Assembly: GCF_021228125.1 (NCBI RefSeq)
Contig: NZ_JAJQQS010000003.1
Location: 806,001-870,000, forward strand
DNA from: Streptomyces albireticuli
GTDB lineage: Bacteria > Actinomycetota > Actinomycetes > Streptomycetales > Streptomycetaceae
Reading direction: 5' to 3'
Length of the DNA: 64,000 nucleotides
Shown: positions 42,028-51,336 of the stretch, piece by piece
How positions within the stretch are numbered: the stretch's first letter is position 1
Layout of the letters: each line of letters opens with the position of its first letter
The notes under the pieces: model-generated
Told to the model about the DNA's origin: nothing
Database searches by the model: none
The model's input: the letters and a program-made list of their open reading frames with translations, nothing else
Translations under genes and position numbers: made by a program

Positions 42028-43109
42028 CCCAGGCACCCTCCTCGGGGGCGACCGACGCGATACGCCGGCACGACCCCGAGCTGCGCGGCTTCGCCAGCGA
42101 CAACTACGCGGGTGCCCACCCCGAGATCCTCGCGGCGCTCGCCCTCGCCAACGGCGGCCACCAGGTCGCCTACGGCGAGGACGACTACACCGCCCATCTC
42201 CAGGACGTGATGCGCGCCCATTTCGGGCCGACCGCCGAGGCCTTCCCGGTCTTCAACGGCACCGGCGCCAACGTGGTCGCGCTCCAGGCGGCCACCGAGC
42301 GCTGGGGCGCGGTGGTCTGCGCCGCCTCCGCCCACATCAACGTCGACGAGTGCGGGGCGCCCGAGCGGGTCGGCGGCCTCAAGCTGCTGACCGTCCCCAC
42401 CGAGCACGGCAAGCTCACCCCCGAGCTCATCGACCGAGAGGCATGGGGCTGGGAGGACGAGCACCGCGCGCAGCCGCAGGTCGTCTCGATCACCCAGACC
42501 ACCGAGCTGGGCACCTGCTACACCCCCGAGGAGATCCGGGAGATCTGCGACCACGCCCACGAGCGCGGGATGAAGGTCCACCTGGACGGCGCGCGGATCG
42601 CCAACGCGGCGGCCACGCTCGGCGTCCCGCTGCGCGCCTTCACCACCGACGCGGGCGTGGACCTGCTCTCCTTCGGTGGCACGAAGAACGGCATGGTCTT
42701 CGGCGAGTGCGTCGTCGTGCTCAACCCCGGTGCCGTGCGGGCGATGAAGCACCTGCGCAAGATGTCGATGCAGCTCGCCTCCAAGATGCGCTTCGTCTCC
42801 GCGCAGTTCGAGGCCCTGCTCACCGGCGACCTGTGGCTGCGCAGCGCCACGCACGCCAACGCCATGGCCACCCGGCTGGCCGAGGGCGTGCGGTCCGTCG
42901 AGGGCGTCGAGGTCCTGCACCCCGTGCAGTCCAACGCCGTCTTCGCCCGGCTCCCGCACGACGTCAGCGAGCGTCTCCAGAAGCGCTACCGCTTCTACTT
43001 CTGGGACGAGGCGGCCGGTGACGTCCGCTGGATGTGCTCCTTCGACACCACCGAGGCCGACGTGGACGCCTTCGCGAAGGCGGTCGCGGAGGAGATGAGC
43101 AAGCAGTAG
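42006..43109 (+). CDS. Low-specificity L-threonine aldolase-like PLP enzyme
   Basis: 367 residues from GTG 42006; GTG 42024, overlapping the SDR stop, is an alternative. Fold-type I aldolase/beta-eliminating lyase: FASDNYAGAHPEILAALALA (N-terminus), PVFNGTGANVVALQ (PLP phosphate), HLDGARIANAAA (Asp ring contact) and SFGGTKNGMVFGE with the Schiff-base Lys (about 222). Family members cleave threonine to glycine and acetaldehyde. The context with DUF6421 and an SDR suggests a specialised aldol step. Confidence 0.88.
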   Translation: MADSATVTQAPSSGATDAIRRHDPELRGFASDNYAGAHPEILAALALANGGHQVAYGEDDYTAHLQDVMRAHFGPTAEAFPVFNGTGANVVALQAATERWGAVVCAASAHINVDECGAPERVGGLKLLTVPTEHGKLTPELIDREAWGWEDEHRAQPQVVSITQTTELGTCYTPEEIREICDHAHERGMKVHLDGARIANAAATLGVPLRAFTTDAGVDLLSFGGTKNGMVFGECVVVLNPGAVRAMKHLRKMSMQLASKMRFVSAQFEALLTGDLWLRSATHANAMATRLAEGVRSVEGVEVLHPVQSNAVFARLPHDVSERLQKRYRFYFWDEAAGDVRWMCSFDTTEADVDAFAKAVAEEMSKQ

Positions 43110-43121
43110 CGCGTACGCGTG

Positions 43122-43161
43122 TGCGCCCGGCCCCGGGTCGACGACCAGGGGGCCGGGCGCA
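43122..43161. terminator. 13-bp stem-loop after the aldolase gene
   Basis: tgcgcccggcccc (43122-43134) pairs with 43149-43161, 14-nt loop, between convergent genes (43109 + and 43210 -). Confidence 0.8.
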
Positions 43162-43209
43162 TACATATACCGGCCGGTACGGGCCCGTCCTCGGGCCCGT
43201 GGCGCCCGG

Positions 43210-43938
43210 CTAGCGGCGGTCCAGGACGGCCGCCTCGGCCGGGGTCGGCGCCGTGCCGCCCAGGTGGGCCGGGATCCACCAGGTGTCGGAGGCGTCCTTG
43301 GGACGGACGGGATAGGCCCGCTGGGCGGCCTCCAGCAGCTCCTGGACGCGCCCGCGCACCCGCTCGGTCACCGTGTCCGCGTGCTCGGCCGGGTCGGCCG
43401 TCAGCGGCTCGCCCACGCGCATCGTGATCGGGAAGTGGTTGCGGCCCAGATTCCGCTTATGCCCCTTGGTCCACAGCCGCTGGGTGCCCCACAGCGCCAT
43501 CGGCAGCAGCGGCACCCCCGCCTCCTGCGCCAGCCGGGCCGCGCCCGACTTGAAGTTCTTCAGCGTGAACGACTGCGAGATCGTCGCCTCCGGGAAGACC
43601 CCGATGATCTCGCCCGAGCGGAGCGCGGACAGCGCGTGCTTGTAGGCGTCCATGCCGGCCGCCCGGTCCACCGGGATGTGCTTCATCGCCCGCATCAGGG
43701 GCCCCGACACCTTGTGCCGGAACACCGACTCCTTCGCCATGAAGCGCACCAGCCGCTTGGCGGGCCGGGCGGCCAGGCCGCAGAAGATGAAGTCCAGGTA
43801 CCCGATGTGGTTGCTCACCAGGACCGCCCCGCCGCGCGGCGGAACGTGCTCGGTGCCCTGGATGTCGAAACGCAGGTCGAGCGCCTTGAACATGGTGCGG
43901 GCGGTACCGATCACCGGCGGGTAGACGAGCTCTGCCAT
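43210..43938 (-). CDS. Lysophospholipid (1-acylglycerol-3-phosphate) acyltransferase
   Basis: 242 residues from ATG 43938 (agagga 9 nt upstream). PlsC motifs: I VSNHIGYLD (N-H-x4-D, about 44-52); II near HIPVDRAAG; III IIGVFPEATIS (F-P-E-A-T); IV LLPMALWGTQ. Transfers an acyl chain to lysophosphatidate at the membrane. Normal length. Confidence 0.9.
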   Translation of the reverse strand: MAELVYPPVIGTARTMFKALDLRFDIQGTEHVPPRGGAVLVSNHIGYLDFIFCGLAARPAKRLVRFMAKESVFRHKVSGPLMRAMKHIPVDRAAGMDAYKHALSALRSGEIIGVFPEATISQSFTLKNFKSGAARLAQEAGVPLLPMALWGTQRLWTKGHKRNLGRNHFPITMRVGEPLTADPAEHADTVTERVRGRVQELLEAAQRAYPVRPKDASDTWWIPAHLGGTAPTPAEAAVLDRR

Positions 43939-44269
43939 ATCGGACAATCCTCTGGGCCTGGGGGAGGGGGCTCCCGGCTGAAGTTACGCGGCCGTAGGTT
44001 GTCGGCCCGTGCCGAATCGTGCCTGATCGTCCGGGTCAGGGACCAGCGAGGGCCCCCCGCGGGCCGGGAGATTCTCATCACGTCGGCCCACCGCCCGGTT
44101 ACCGCCGAAGGTACACCGCCCCCCACGGGACCCCCCGGGAGACGCCGGGCGGAAATTTTCGCGCCCCCGGCGGTGCTGCAATCGGCGACGACCACGGGCC
44201 CGGCCCGTGGGGACGACCACACGACGACCACGATCATCACAGGGCGACAACGACCGCGGAGGGAAGAAC
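43939..44269. other. Intergenic region between divergent acyltransferase and thioredoxin genes
   Basis: 331 bp. I see the two ribosome-binding sites (agagga for the minus gene, ggagggaag for the plus gene) and a short AT pocket (gaaattttcgc, 44151-44161) that may belong to a promoter. No coding frame with convincing bias. Confidence 0.5.
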
Positions 44270-44596
44270 GTGCCGGGGCGGGACGAAGAGGTACGGCTCG
44301 ACGCCGACGACATCGGCGCGGAGCTGGGGGAGCGGGCCACGCTCGTCCAGTTCTCCAGCGCCTTCTGCCAGCCGTGCCGGGCGACCAGACGCACCCTCGC
44401 CGAGGTCGCCGCCATGGTCGGGGGCGTCACCCACGTCGAGATCGACGCCGAGGCCCGGCTCGGCCTGGTCCGCGCCCTGGGGATCGCCGCCACCCCCACC
44501 ACGCTCGTCCTCGACGCGCGCGGCCGGGTCGTGCGCCGGGCCGCCGGGCAGCCGAGGAAGGCCGATGTCATCGCGGCACTCGGCGCCGCCCTGTGA
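44270..44596 (+). CDS. Thioredoxin-family protein
   Basis: 108 residues from GTG 44270 (ggagggaag). Redox motif FCQPCR near residues 34-39 (C-x-x-C, QP in place of the usual GP), cis-Pro in ATPTTLVLDARG. Thiol-disulfide reductase or detoxification thioredoxin. Normal size for the domain with no signal peptide. Confidence 0.88.
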   Translation: MPGRDEEVRLDADDIGAELGERATLVQFSSAFCQPCRATRRTLAEVAAMVGGVTHVEIDAEARLGLVRALGIAATPTTLVLDARGRVVRRAAGQPRKADVIAALGAAL

Positions 44597-44818
44597 TCGC
44601 CGTGATCCGTCTCCCATATGCCCGGCCGCACTTGACGCTGTGCGCCACGAATCGTCAGGGTGACGTTATGTGGCCTGGACCGCTTCCCCTCGGGCGCGCG
44701 CACATCGATCCGCCGCGGACCGCGAGCGCGCGCCGTCCGGGGCGGTGACCCCCTCGCGCCCGTACGGCTCCTGGTTCGACACCACTTCTGGTCCGACCTC
44801 CAGCAGAAGGACAGATCC

Positions 44819-45325
44819 ATGACGGCCACGCAGGCCCTCGGTACGCCCGCCCTCGCCACCCCCGAACTGCTGCGCTCCGTCTTCCGCCGGCACGCCGCCG
44901 GCGTCGCCGTGATCACGGCGCGGGGCACGCGCCCGGTCGGTTTCACGGCCACCTCGCTCACCTCCGTCGCCGCCGAACCCCCGCTGGTCTCCTTCGGGGT
45001 GGGCACCGGCTCCTCCAGCTGGCCCGTCATGGCCGAGGCGGAGCACGTCGGCGTGCACATACTCGGCGAGCACCAGAAGGAGCTGGCCGGCACCTTCGCG
45101 CGCAGCGGCGCCGACCGCTTCGCCCCGCCCACCAGCTGGCGCGCGGGCCCCGAGGGGGTGCCGCTGCTGGACGGCGTGCTGGCCTGGATGGTGTGCCGCG
45201 TCGTGGCCCGGGTGCCCGCCGGCGACCACCGCCTCGTGCTCGCCGAGGTGGTCGCCGGCGACCCCGACGGCGCGGGCCGCCCGCTCATCCACCACCAGGG
45301 GCGCTTCAACGGTCTGCGGGACTGA
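44819..45325 (+). CDS. Flavin reductase-like FMN-binding protein
   Basis: 168 residues: LRSVFRRHAAGVAVITARGT, VGFTATSLTSVAAEPPLVSF, then GDHRLVLAEVVAGDPDG. Split-barrel flavin reductase fold. Ribosome-binding site agaagga. Outside the PKS cluster and probably generic; it could nonetheless supply reduced flavin to several monooxygenases. Confidence 0.88.
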   Translation: MTATQALGTPALATPELLRSVFRRHAAGVAVITARGTRPVGFTATSLTSVAAEPPLVSFGVGTGSSSWPVMAEAEHVGVHILGEHQKELAGTFARSGADRFAPPTSWRAGPEGVPLLDGVLAWMVCRVVARVPAGDHRLVLAEVVAGDPDGAGRPLIHHQGRFNGLRD

Positions 45326-45514
45326 GACGTCCCTGATCTCCCGCGTTGGGCAGATCACAGCCGACCACCCTTGCGCTCGGGTGACACGCTCGATGTACTG
45401 ACGAGTAACATTCCGCTCGGGGCGCAGGCCGGTCCGACCGGAATCCGCCCCACAAGGCGCCTATGCTGCCTGCACAAGGCAGCTACGAAGAGACGATGCA
45501 GTAGGAGAGCCGGC

Positions 45515-46300
45515 GTGAGCTTGAGGATCGTTGTCTGTGTGAAGTACGTGCCCGACGCCACCGGCGACCGGCACTTCGCCGAGGACCTGACCGTCGACCG
45601 TGACGACGTGGACGGCCTGCTCTCGGAGCTCGACGAGTACGCCGTCGAGCAGGCGCTGCAGATCGCCGACGAGGCGGACGACGCGGAGATCACCGTGCTG
45701 ACCGTCGGCCCCGAGGACGCCAAGGACGCGCTGCGCAAGGCGCTCTCCATGGGTGCCCACAAGGCCGTCCACGTCGAGGACGACGACCTGCACGGCACCG
45801 ACGCGCTCGGCACCTCGCTGGTGCTGGCCAAGGCCGTCGAGCACGTCGGTTACGACCTGGTCATCTCCGGCATGGCCTCCACCGACGGTGGCATGGGCGT
45901 CGTCCCGGCGATGCTCGCCGAGCGCCTGGGCGTCCCGCAGGTGACCCTGCTGTCCGAGGTCGCCGTGGCCGACGGCAAGGTGACCGGCCGCCGTGACGGC
46001 GACGCCGCGAGCGAGCAGCTCGAGGCCTCCCTCCCGGCCGTCGTGTCCGTCACCGACCAGTCCGGCGAGGCCCGTTACCCGTCCTTCAAGGGCATCATGG
46101 CCGCCAAGAAGAAGCCGGTGGAGTCCCTGGACCTCTCTGACCTGGGCCTGGAGGCCGAGGAGGTCGGCCTGGAGGGCGCCTGGACGAAGGTCGACGAGGC
46201 CAACGAGCGCCCGGCCCGCACGGCCGGCACCGTCGTCAAGGACGAGGGCGAGGGCGGCAAGCAGCTCGCCGAGTTCCTCGCGGGCCAGAAGTTCATCTAG
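45515..46300 (+). CDS. etfB: Electron transfer flavoprotein beta subunit
   Basis: 261 residues, GTG 45515 after taggagag. SLRIVVCVKYVPDATGDRHF, ISGMASTDGGMGVVPAMLAE (AMP/FAD region with the ETF-beta signature) and PSFKGIMAAKKKPVESLDLS. With EtfA it carries electrons from acyl-CoA dehydrogenases to the quinone pool. Followed 116 bp later by etfA. Confidence 0.95.
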   Translation: MSLRIVVCVKYVPDATGDRHFAEDLTVDRDDVDGLLSELDEYAVEQALQIADEADDAEITVLTVGPEDAKDALRKALSMGAHKAVHVEDDDLHGTDALGTSLVLAKAVEHVGYDLVISGMASTDGGMGVVPAMLAERLGVPQVTLLSEVAVADGKVTGRRDGDAASEQLEASLPAVVSVTDQSGEARYPSFKGIMAAKKKPVESLDLSDLGLEAEEVGLEGAWTKVDEANERPARTAGTVVKDEGEGGKQLAEFLAGQKFI

Positions 46301-46416
46301 CGGCCGGTCCGGGGGCGGGCCCGTCCCGTACCCCCGGAGCGCACCGCGGCTGAGCTTCCGTCAGCCCGTAAGAACGCCGTCACCCGCCCTATCTTTCCGC
46401 TCAGGAGTGCAATCCC

Positions 46417-47379
46417 ATGGCTGAAGTCCTCGTCTACGTCGACCACGTGGACGGCGCCGTCCGCAAGCCCACCCTCGAACTGCTCACCCTCGCCCGCCGC
46501 ATCGGCGAGCCCGTCGCCGTGCACCTGGGTGCCGGCGCGGACGCCGCCGCCGCGACGCTGGCCGAGTACGGCGCGGTGAAGGTCCTCACCGCCGACGCGC
46601 CCGAGTTCGCCGACTACCTCGTCGTGCCGAAGGTCGACGCGCTCCAGGCCGCCTTCGAGGCCGTCTCCCCGGCCGCCGTGCTCGTCCCGTCCTCCGCCGA
46701 GGGCAAGGAGATCGCGGCCCGCCTCGCGGTCCGCATCGGCTCCGGCATCATCACCGACGCCGTCGACCTGGAGGCCGGCGCCGAGGGCCCGGTGGCCACG
46801 CAGTCCGTCTTCGCGGCCTCGTACTCCACCAAGTCCCGCGTCACCAAGGGCACGCCGGTCATCACCGTCAAGCCCAACTCCGCCGCCCCGGAGGCCGCCC
46901 CGGCCGCCGGTACGGTCGAGCAGCTCGCCGTCTCCTTCGGAGAGAAGTCCACCGGCACCAAGGTCGTCTCCCGCACCCCGCGCGAGTCCACCGGCCGCCC
47001 GGAGCTGACCGAGGCCGCGATCGTGGTCTCCGGCGGCCGCGGCGTCAACGGCGCCGAGAACTTCTCCCTCATCGAGGGCCTGGCCGACTCGCTCGGCGCG
47101 GCCGTCGGCGCCTCGCGCGCCGCCGTCGACGCCGGCTGGTACCCGCACACCAACCAGGTCGGCCAGACCGGCAAGTCGGTCTCGCCGCAGCTGTACATCG
47201 CGGCGGGCATCTCCGGCGCGATCCAGCACCGCGCCGGCATGCAGACCTCGAAGACGATCGTCGCCATCAACAAGGACGCCGAGGCCCCGATCTTCGACCT
47301 GGTCGACTACGGCGTGGTCGGCGACCTCTTCGAGGTCGTCCCGCAGCTGACCGAGGAGGTCAAGTCCCGCAAGGGCTGA
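46417..47379 (+). CDS. etfA: Electron transfer flavoprotein alpha subunit
   Basis: 320 residues. N-terminal domain to about 190. FAD domain VSGGRGVNGAENFSLIEGLA, VGASRAAVDAGWYPHTNQVG, QTGKSVSPQLYIAAGISGAI, QH and AINKDAEAPIFDLVDYGVVG, the full ETF-alpha signature. Operon with etfB. Ends at a strong hairpin. Confidence 0.96.
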   Translation: MAEVLVYVDHVDGAVRKPTLELLTLARRIGEPVAVHLGAGADAAAATLAEYGAVKVLTADAPEFADYLVVPKVDALQAAFEAVSPAAVLVPSSAEGKEIAARLAVRIGSGIITDAVDLEAGAEGPVATQSVFAASYSTKSRVTKGTPVITVKPNSAAPEAAPAAGTVEQLAVSFGEKSTGTKVVSRTPRESTGRPELTEAAIVVSGGRGVNGAENFSLIEGLADSLGAAVGASRAAVDAGWYPHTNQVGQTGKSVSPQLYIAAGISGAIQHRAGMQTSKTIVAINKDAEAPIFDLVDYGVVGDLFEVVPQLTEEVKSRKG

Positions 47380-47389
47380 CCCCGCTCGC

Positions 47390-47429
47390 CCCTGGGCCCC
47401 CGTGCGCGCACGCGCACGGGGGCCCAGGG
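47390..47429 (+). terminator. 17-bp stem-loop after etfA
   Basis: Arms 47390-47406 and 47413-47429 are exact complements (ccctgggcccccgtgcg) with a 6-nt loop, 11 bp after the etfA stop. Confidence 0.92.
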
Positions 47430-47549
47430 CGTTCTCCGCGTCCCCGCCGAACCCCGTGCCGCCCGGGGCTGTTGACCTTCCGCCAGGGCCGTCGGTAGCT
47501 TCGCCGGACGGACAGTCGGTTCCGCTCAGCGGAAGTACGGAGGCGTGTC

Positions 47550-48824
47550 ATGGGGCAGCAGCGGACGGTCGCGACCACCCTCGCGAGCGCGGTGACGGAA
47601 CGGATCGGCGCCTCCCTCGCGGGCGTCGACGCCGAGCTCGCGCGCCGCTACCCGGGCGACCCCGGCACCCGCCAGCCCGTCCACACCGTCTACGTCCCCG
47701 CCGACGCCCTCACGGCCGGCACCCCGCGCTCCTGGGGCGACCAGGCGCTCGCCGCCCTCGACGCGCACGCCCCCGACGCCGGGGCGTTCGCCGCCGTCCT
47801 CGGCATACCCGGCGACCTCGCCGGGCCCGTCCACGCGCGCGTACGGGCGAAGCTGGAGCGCGAGCCCGTGGAGGACCTGCGGATCGACTTCGAGGACGGC
47901 TACGGGCCGCGGCCGGACGACGAGGAGGACGCGGCGGCCGCGCGCGCCGCGGAGCTGGTGGCCCGCGCGTGCGCCGACGGCACCGCCACCCCGTACGTCG
48001 GCATCCGCATGAAGTGTCTGGAGGCCGCCGTCAGGGACCGCGGCATCCGCACCCTCGACGTCTTCCTCACCGGCCTGATGGACGCGGGCGGCCTGCCCGA
48101 CGGGCTCGTCCTCACCCTCCCCAAGGTGAGCTACGCCGAGCAGGTCACGGCGATGGCGGGCCTGGCCGGGGAGTTCGAGAAGGCCCGCGGCCTGGAGCAC
48201 GGCAGGCTCCGGTTCGAGATCCAGGTCGAGACCACCCAGGCGGTGCTCGGCGCGGACGGCCGCGCCACCGTGGCCCGCATGATCGACGCCGCCGGGGGCC
48301 GCGTCACCTCCCTGCACTACGGCACCTTCGACTACAGCGCCGCCTGCGGGGTCGGCGCCGCCCACCAGTCGCTCGCCCACCCCGCGGCCGACCACGCCAA
48401 GGCCGTGATGCAGGTCGCCGCCGCCGGCACCGGCGTCCGGCTCTCCGACGGCTCGACCAACGTCCTGCCCGTCGGCCCGACGCCGCGGGTCCACGACGCC
48501 TGGCGGCTCCACCACCGGCTCGTACGGCGCTCGCTGGAACGCGCGTACTACCAGGGCTGGGACATGCACCCGGGCCACCTGCCGACGCGGTACGCGGCGG
48601 TGTACGCCTTCTACCGCGAGGGGCTGGAGGCCACCGCGGCGCGGCTCGCCGCGTACGTCGCCCGCTCCGGCGGCGAGGTCCTGGACGAGCCCGCCACCGC
48701 GCGGGCGCTCAGCGGCCATCTGCTGCGCGGCCTGGACTGCGGGGCGGTCGACGCGGCGGAGGTGGCCGGGCTCACCGGGCTCTCCCGCGCGGACCTCGAC
48801 CGGCTCGCGGGGCGGGCGGGGTAG
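47550..48824 (+). CDS. DUF6986-like aldolase/citrate-lyase-fold protein
   Basis: 424 residues: LRIDFEDGYGPRPDDEEDAA (about 112-131), YVGIRMKCLEAAVRDRG, LPKVSYAEQV, RFEIQVETTQAVLGADG and SLHYGTFDYSAACGV. E-D and K positions recall HpcH/HpaI and malate-synthase-like TIM barrels that bind metal and an enolate. I recall it as DUF6986, often near purine-degradation genes; no such genes are next to it here. Reaction unknown. Confidence 0.8.
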   Translation: MGQQRTVATTLASAVTERIGASLAGVDAELARRYPGDPGTRQPVHTVYVPADALTAGTPRSWGDQALAALDAHAPDAGAFAAVLGIPGDLAGPVHARVRAKLEREPVEDLRIDFEDGYGPRPDDEEDAAAARAAELVARACADGTATPYVGIRMKCLEAAVRDRGIRTLDVFLTGLMDAGGLPDGLVLTLPKVSYAEQVTAMAGLAGEFEKARGLEHGRLRFEIQVETTQAVLGADGRATVARMIDAAGGRVTSLHYGTFDYSAACGVGAAHQSLAHPAADHAKAVMQVAAAGTGVRLSDGSTNVLPVGPTPRVHDAWRLHHRLVRRSLERAYYQGWDMHPGHLPTRYAAVYAFYREGLEATAARLAAYVARSGGEVLDEPATARALSGHLLRGLDCGAVDAAEVAGLTGLSRADLDRLAGRAG

Positions 48825-48849
48825 CGGACGCCCGCCCGCGGCGGGGGAC

Positions 48850-49884
48850 TCAGCCCTCGGCGGGCGGGAGTTCGCCCGAGCCGCGCACGACGAGACGGGT
48901 CGGCAGCTCCACCCGCCGGGGCGGCTCCAGCACCCCGTCCAGGCGGCGGAAGAGCCGCTCCGCCGCGGTGCGGCCCAGCCGGGCCGCGTCCTGGGCGACG
49001 ACCGTGACGCCGGGGGAGAGCAGGTCGGCGAGCTCGAAGTCGTCGAAGCCGACGAGCGCGACCGGGCGCCGCGCCGTGGCGAGGACGCGCACCACCGTGA
49101 CCGTCACGCGGTTGTTGCCCGCGAACAGGGCCGTGACCGGCCGGGGCCCGCCGAGCATGCGCTCCGCCTCCCGCCGGACCCGCTCGGGGGCGGTCGTGCC
49201 CAGGGACACCCAGGCGTCGTCCACGGGCAGCCCGGCGTCGGCCATGGCCGCGCGGTAGCCGCGCAGCCGCTCGGTGGCGGTGTGGATGTGCGGCTGGTCG
49301 CCGAGGAAGCCGATGCGGCGGTGGCCGTGCGCGACGAGGTGGGCGACGCCCTCGCGGGCGCCGCCGAAGCTGTCGGAGAGGACGACGTCGGCGTCCAGCA
49401 GGCCGGCCGGGCGGTCCACGAAGACGGTGGCGACGCCGGCGGCTATCTCCGGTTCGAGGTAACGGTGGTCGCTGCCCGCGGGGATGACGATCAGGCCGTC
49501 GACCCGGCGCGCGCAGAACGCCAGCGCCAGCTCGCGCTCGCGCTCGGCGTCCTCGGCGCTGGAGCCGTTGATGAGCAGCGCCCCGTGGGCCCGGGCCACC
49601 TCCTCCACGGCGCGGTTCAGCGGCGCGTAGAAGGGGTCGGCGAGGTCTTCGAGCACGAGCCCGATGGAGGCGGTCCGGCCCTTGCGCAGGATGCGCGCGC
49701 TGTCGTTGCGGCGGAAGCCGAGCGCGGTGATGGCGTCCCGCACGCGCCGCTCGGTGTCCGGCGTGACGCCCGGCTCGCCGTTCACCACCCGCGAGACGGT
49801 CTTCAGCCCCACCCCGGCGCGCGCGGCCACGTCCTTCATGGTCGGACGGGTGCCGTAGCGCTGCTGAGGGCTCTTCTCGACCAC
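48850..49884 (-). CDS. LacI-family transcriptional regulator
   Basis: 344 residues, GTG 49884 (gaaga upstream). HTH at residues 15-65 (TMKDVAARAGVGLKTVSRVV, NGEPGVTPDTERRV), hinge, then periplasmic-binding-like sensor (SIGLVLEDLADPFYAPLNRA, GFDDFELADLLSPGVTVVAQ). Divergent from a ROK kinase gene with a GACAACGTTGTC site between them, so it probably represses that gene and itself in response to a sugar. Confidence 0.93.
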   Translation of the reverse strand: MVEKSPQQRYGTRPTMKDVAARAGVGLKTVSRVVNGEPGVTPDTERRVRDAITALGFRRNDSARILRKGRTASIGLVLEDLADPFYAPLNRAVEEVARAHGALLINGSSAEDAERERELALAFCARRVDGLIVIPAGSDHRYLEPEIAAGVATVFVDRPAGLLDADVVLSDSFGGAREGVAHLVAHGHRRIGFLGDQPHIHTATERLRGYRAAMADAGLPVDDAWVSLGTTAPERVRREAERMLGGPRPVTALFAGNNRVTVTVVRVLATARRPVALVGFDDFELADLLSPGVTVVAQDAARLGRTAAERLFRRLDGVLEPPRRVELPTRLVVRGSGELPPAEG

Positions 49885-49944
49885 GGTGCATCTTCCTTCG
49901 CGCGGGACGCCGGGAGTACGGGGTGACGTCGAGCATAGAGCCTG

Positions 49945-49956
49945 GACAACGTTGTC
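49945..49956. promoter_or_regulatory. LacI-family operator
   Basis: gacaacgttgtc is a perfect 12-bp palindrome with the central CG typical of LacI/GalR sites. It lies 61 bp from the regulator start and 65 bp from the kinase start, positioned to control both promoters. Confidence 0.85.
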
Positions 49957-50020
49957 AACTCTGGGGAGACTGACGACCTCACGCCCTCTCGCACGCCGTG
50001 GACCAGGAGAGATCGCCTCC

Positions 50021-51028
50021 ATGCCCGCCATGCCCGCCAAACCCACCACCCCCGCCGCCCCACCCGCCTCCCCGCACCCCGACCTCGTCGCGGCTCTCGA
50101 CATCGGCGGCACCAAGATCGCCGGCGCGCTGGTGGACAGCCGGGGCCGGCTGCTCGCCCGGGCGCGGCGGCCGACGCCCGCCCGGGAGGACGGCGCGACC
50201 GTGATGGGCGCGGTGGCCGAGGTGCTCGACGCGCTCGCGGCGGACGCCGGATGGCCCCGGGTGCGCGCCGTGGGCATCGGCAGCGCGGGGCCCGTGGACG
50301 CTTCCCGGGGCACCGTCAGCCCGGTCAACGTCCCCGGCTGGCGGCGCTATCCGCTGGTCGAGGAGGTGGCGCGGCGGGTGTCCGGGCGCCCGGTCACGCT
50401 GGTGGGCGACGGGGTCGCGATGACCGCGGCCGAGCACTGGCGGGGCGCGGCGCGGGGCCGGGCCAACGCGCTGTGCATGGTGGTGTCCACCGGGGTCGGC
50501 GGCGGCCTCGTCCTCGACGGCCGACTGCACACCGGGCCCACGGGCAACGCGGGACACATCGGCCACATCAGTGTCGACCTCGACGGGGATCCATGCCCGT
50601 GCGGTGCCCGCGGCTGTGTCGAGCGCATCGCCAGCGGCCCCAACATCGCGCGCCGGGCGCTGGAGGCCGGCTGGCACCCCGGCCCCGACGGCGACCGTAC
50701 CGCCGCGGCCGTCGCGGCGGCCGCCCGCGCCGGGGACGCGGTGGCCCTCGCCTCGTTCGAGCGCGCCGCCCAGGCGCTCGCCGCGGGCATCGCCGCCACG
50801 GCGACGCTGGTGGAGATCGAGGTGGCCGTCATAGGCGGCGGGGTGGCGGGGGCGGGTGACGTCCTCTTCGCGCCGCTGCGCGCGCGGCTGCGCGACTACG
50901 CGACGCTGTCCTTCGCGGCGGGCGTCGAGGTGCTGCCCGCCGTGCTCGGCCCGGACGCGGGTCTGGTGGGCGCCGCGGCCGCGGCGGCCCAGGGCACGGG
51001 GCTCTGGCAGGTGCCCGGGGCACGCTGA
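50021..51028 (+). CDS. ROK-family sugar kinase
   Basis: 335 residues. ATP loop ALDIGGTKIAGALVD (about 27-41), catalytic-region VPGW..LVGDGVAMTAAEHW, zinc motif CPCGARGCVERIASG (about 192-206; C-x-C-G-x-x-G-C-x-E) and GGGVAGAGDVLF. Phosphorylates a hexose such as glucose or N-acetylmannosamine. The N-terminus is Pro/Ala-rich; ATG 50021 or ATG 50030 may start it. Confidence 0.9.
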   Translation: MPAMPAKPTTPAAPPASPHPDLVAALDIGGTKIAGALVDSRGRLLARARRPTPAREDGATVMGAVAEVLDALAADAGWPRVRAVGIGSAGPVDASRGTVSPVNVPGWRRYPLVEEVARRVSGRPVTLVGDGVAMTAAEHWRGAARGRANALCMVVSTGVGGGLVLDGRLHTGPTGNAGHIGHISVDLDGDPCPCGARGCVERIASGPNIARRALEAGWHPGPDGDRTAAAVAAAARAGDAVALASFERAAQALAAGIAATATLVEIEVAVIGGGVAGAGDVLFAPLRARLRDYATLSFAAGVEVLPAVLGPDAGLVGAAAAAAQGTGLWQVPGAR

Positions 51029-51336
51029 CGGCGGGCCGGTCGTAGAGCGGGCCCGACGACGTCGGTACGGCCCGCTGGACGCCCCCGACCTGTCGGGCCG
51101 TCATGGCTCCCGCGCCCCGGTCACCCCACGGGCGGCACCCCGTCCCTGGCGCGACGGCGTACGCACCGGTCGGCGTGGCCGGGAGCGCGCCGGGCAAGGC
51201 CCGCGCGGGGGCGCGAGGGCGGAATCCGGATGCCGGCGGGCGTCCGGGAGCCCCACCGTGCGTCATGCCGCTCGCACGCGTTTCCGTGGCAAGGTGTTCC
51301 GGGCACGTCACAGGGGCCTACGGAGAAGGGGGAACC
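51029..51336. other. Intergenic, no feature seen
   Basis: 308 bp of high-GC DNA between two plus-strand genes. Frames that cross it lack a ribosome-binding site or codon bias. Only the ribosome-binding region ggagaagggggaacc before GTG 51337 is recognisable. Confidence 0.5.

Noticed and set aside
44819-45325. Second flavin reductase as part of the PKS cluster
   Set aside because: Separated by nearly 10 kb of core genes; the reductase at 26894 is inside the operon and is the simpler partner.
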